Source: Paracholeplasma manati
GTDB taxonomy: Bacteria > Bacillota_I > Bacilli_A > Acholeplasmatales > UBA5453
Length of the DNA stretch: 64,000 bases
NCBI RefSeq assembly: GCF_025742995.1
Contig: NZ_JAOVQM010000005.1
Location: 1 to 64,000, forward strand
Direction of reading: 5' to 3'
In this document: positions 62,048-64,000 of the stretch, in pieces
Layout of the letters: each line of letters begins with the position of its first letter
How positions within the stretch are numbered: position 1 is the stretch's first letter
The notes under the pieces: model-generated
What the model was told of the DNA's origin: nothing
Databases searched by the model: none
Seen by the model: only the letters and a program-made list of their open reading frames with translations
Program-made: the position numbers and the translations under genes

Positions 62048-64000
62048 CTAATGAACTGTGCCAGGTAAATAGGTATAGAACGTACGTGATGTAGACACAT
62101 TATCCACTGTGATTGTCACGGTGTAGCTCACGGTCATTGCACGATCCGGCATTTGAATGACTCGACCTGTATGATCTACATACTCAGGGAAATCAGAGAC
62201 AAATTCGATGTTGGCGTTGCCACGTAAGTGTTCTACTTTATATTCATACTCTGCCAATTCTTCAAACAATGGCACCAATCCACCACGAATCATCGATTGT
62301 GGACAAATTTTGCCCGAGAAGTCTTGGTGATACGCGAGTTGTGTGAGTGGTAAATTGTATTGTTTCATCAATTGTGCGGATAATTTGGCAGTTCTTTGCC
62401 ATACACGATAGTTATCGCCATCTTGTGCAACTGAAGTTTCAATACCAATACCGTTGCGGTTTCCGCCACCAAAATAAATGCCGTTTTTGGTCGGTAGTGT
62501 TGACCCGTCGCCTGCGTGATAGGCAATTTCATCGAGTGGGATATGTTGATACAAGGCTTTATCATCCATCGTAAAATGCCATGAGGTATTGAGTACAGTT
62601 CCCGCTTGTGCTGCATTCCATAAATAATTCGCGTGTGACAATGCACCCGCACCTGGCGCGGTGTTGGCTGTTTCATGAACGACGATCCAATAGACATAAT
62701 CTGAGTTGTAAACAGGCACACCATCCGGATGGGCAGGTTTTTTAACCCCTGGACGAATGCCTGATGATATTGGTAATAATTTAGAGGTATTTATGGACAA
62801 TCCATCGAAAAGGTATCTAGAGACAGATTCATATTTATAATCTACATAGTTGAACCCTGTACCATAGACCAACCATTCATGTGGGGTGCTATAAGATACC
62901 ATGGACAAGGTTAATAAATCCATGAGATCGCCATCATTTAAAGCACTATATACTTGAAGCGTATATTCTTGATAGACATTCATATCTTCTTGAAGTTCAA
63001 CACGAATGACCACTTTACCTGGTTGTAAAGTTGTCACCAAACCTGTTTGATCCACGGTTGCTTTTTCAATATCTGATGAAGACCATAACATCGGTTTATC
63101 CGAATAGTCGTATGGAAACGGTGTGGCGTTTAGTTTGAAGGTTTCTCCAACCAATAAATCGTTTTTCGGTGTGTCTGTTGAAATTTCAATCCCTGGGTGG
63201 GTTGTGATGATGAAGGTAACTGTACCTTTAACATTAAAATCCACAGTGGATCTCAATGTGATGGTCACTTCACCACTCTTCACTGCGTTGACATTCCCAT
63301 TTTGAACGGTTGCTACATTTGGATTAGAGGTGATCCACCCCAATCGATTGGTAGGCATATCTAGTGGTAGTAATTCAAAACTGATTTTGTATTGTTCACC
63401 AATCATCATTTCATCAATTGGGTTGGTGATGACAATTTGAACAGGGATGAGCGGGTTATAATTGGCTTCTTGAACCACCGCGTTCGCTTGGCTATAGAAA
63501 CCCCTCAATTGTTGTTCTGAAATATTGGAGAATTGACTTAATACTGGGGTTTCACTGCCCCAATAATTCAATGTGAAATCGACATTGGATTGTTCGGATT
63601 GATATGCGTTCATCGTTGAATTGGATACTTTATTGAATCTAAAGAAAGCTTTTAAGGTGTTCGCGTTGGTATTGTAGACATTCGCGTGCACCGCTTCTGT
63701 CGTGTCTGAAATGGTATTCCAAATCATTTCGATGGATGCGTTAGAAATCAATTCGTTTTCCGATTCAACACGAACACCGTAGTTGACTTGTGTCATGGTA
63801 TTTTGTTTGATTAATAACAACCCACCACGGAAATGGACGATATTGATGGCGTCAAAATCAAAATTGTTGAAGGTGTTATTAGAAATTTCAACGGTCCCGA
63901 CATTGTCCAAAACGATGGCTGATGATGACAATTGTGTAAATGTATTTTGTTGAATTTTCAAATTTTTCACTGGGACATCATTTTCGATGACCGCTTCACC
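62048..64000 (-). CDS. Beta-helix / Big_2 / Amidase_2 surface protein (5' end beyond the window)
   Basis: The reading frame is still open at 64000, so the N-terminus is missing; the GTG at 63968-63970 is internal. Visible domains: right-handed beta-helix repeats (first about 150 residues, 'VEISNNTFNNFDFDAINI'), two Big_2 Ig-like domains ('VATVQNGNVNAVKSGEVTI', 'ATVDQTGLVTTLQPGKVVI') and an N-acetylmuramoyl-L-alanine amidase domain. Zn ligands lie in 'IVVHETANT', 'SWHFTMDD' and 'AYHQDFSGKICP', and 'GIGIETSV' is the catalytic Glu region. It would strip peptides from peptidoglycan outside the cell. A Big_2-like tail follows. Confidence 0.85.
   Translation of the reverse strand, partial: GEAVIENDVPVKNLKIQQNTFTQLSSSAIVLDNVGTVEISNNTFNNFDFDAINIVHFRGGLLLIKQNTMTQVNYGVRVESENELISNASIEMIWNTISDTTEAVHANVYNTNANTLKAFFRFNKVSNSTMNAYQSEQSNVDFTLNYWGSETPVLSQFSNISEQQLRGFYSQANAVVQEANYNPLIPVQIVITNPIDEMMIGEQYKISFELLPLDMPTNRLGWITSNPNVATVQNGNVNAVKSGEVTITLRSTVDFNVKGTVTFIITTHPGIEISTDTPKNDLLVGETFKLNATPFPYDYSDKPMLWSSSDIEKATVDQTGLVTTLQPGKVVIRVELQEDMNVYQEYTLQVYSALNDGDLMDLLTLSMVSYSTPHEWLVYGTGFNYVDYKYESVSRYLFDGLSINTSKLLPISSGIRPGVKKPAHPDGVPVYNSDYVYWIVVHETANTAPGAGALSHANYLWNAAQAGTVLNTSWHFTMDDKALYQHIPLDEIAYHAGDGSTLPTKNGIYFGGGNRNGIGIETSVAQDGDNYRVWQRTAKLSAQLMKQYNLPLTQLAYHQDFSGKICPQSMIRGGLVPLFEELAEYEYKVEHLRGNANIEFVSDFPEYVDHTGRVIQMPDRAMTVSYTVTITVDNVSTSRTFYTYLPGTVH

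Noticed and set aside
1-64000. CRISPR arrays, rRNA genes, insertion sequences with transposase
   Set aside because: No regularly spaced repeats, no rRNA segments and no transposase frame were found on either strand.

Overview
The window comes from a low-GC, Gram-positive-type bacterium. TGA is used as a stop codon (for example at 22940-22942, 24938-24940, 25605-25607 and 44542-44544), so it is not a Mycoplasma/Spiroplasma-type code. The minimal SUF operon (sufCDSUB), pyruvate:ferredoxin oxidoreductase, greatly enlarged Opp subunits, many lipoproteins and small-domain surface proteins suggest an Acholeplasma-like or other deep mollicute/Erysipelotrichia-type lineage. That placement is inference: no rRNA is present. 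About 50 protein genes are visible, nearly all on the minus strand.

Layout. 0.2-2.4 kb: a YcxB-like membrane protein, a PucR-type HTH regulator and an S66 LD-carboxypeptidase. 2.4-7.2 kb: sufC-sufD-sufS-sufU-sufB. 7.2-9.7 kb: a possible structured RNA, an unknown membrane protein and an orphan response regulator with a degenerate receiver. 9.7-19.9 kb: an oligopeptide ABC transporter (oppA-B-C-D-F plus two small membrane genes) with large insertions in several subunits. 20.1-22.7 kb: an S41-peptidase lipoprotein. 22.9-26.0 kb: a GntR/ABC/permease/beta-helix cassette flanked on both sides by copies of the 3' end of nifJ. 26.2-29.7 kb: nifJ. 29.8-32.2 kb: bcp and a P1B-4 metal ATPase. 32.4-33.4 kb: an RDD-like protein, a decayed ATPase gene and tRNA-Leu(UAG). 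33.4-40.1 kb: an LtaS-like phosphotransferase, a surface protein, a cyclase-family hydrolase, methylglyoxal synthase and a GH18 lipoprotein. 40.2-41.2 kb: a GNAT acetyltransferase.

41.2-59.3 kb is the most striking region: 14 co-directional genes with overlaps or short gaps and one strong terminator at the far end. They encode two solute-binding proteins, two MalF/MalG-type permease pairs, a DUF5696 protein, a beta-propeller/TPR membrane protein, Yip1 and DUF624 membrane proteins, and then NamZ (exo-muramidase), NagZ, a BadF-type amino-sugar kinase and MurQ. NamZ and NagZ have no signal peptide. The simplest reading is that peptidoglycan fragments (MurNAc/GlcNAc saccharides) are imported by ABC transporters, split in the cytosol, phosphorylated by the kinase and converted by MurQ to GlcNAc-6-phosphate. 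Elsewhere in the window an LD-carboxypeptidase, a secreted amidase (right edge) and a GH18 enzyme could supply the same substrates.

The last 5 kb hold a surface protein whose near-consensus promoter is overlapped by a perfect CcpA-type cre site, and the 3' part of a beta-helix/Big_2/amidase protein that runs off the window.
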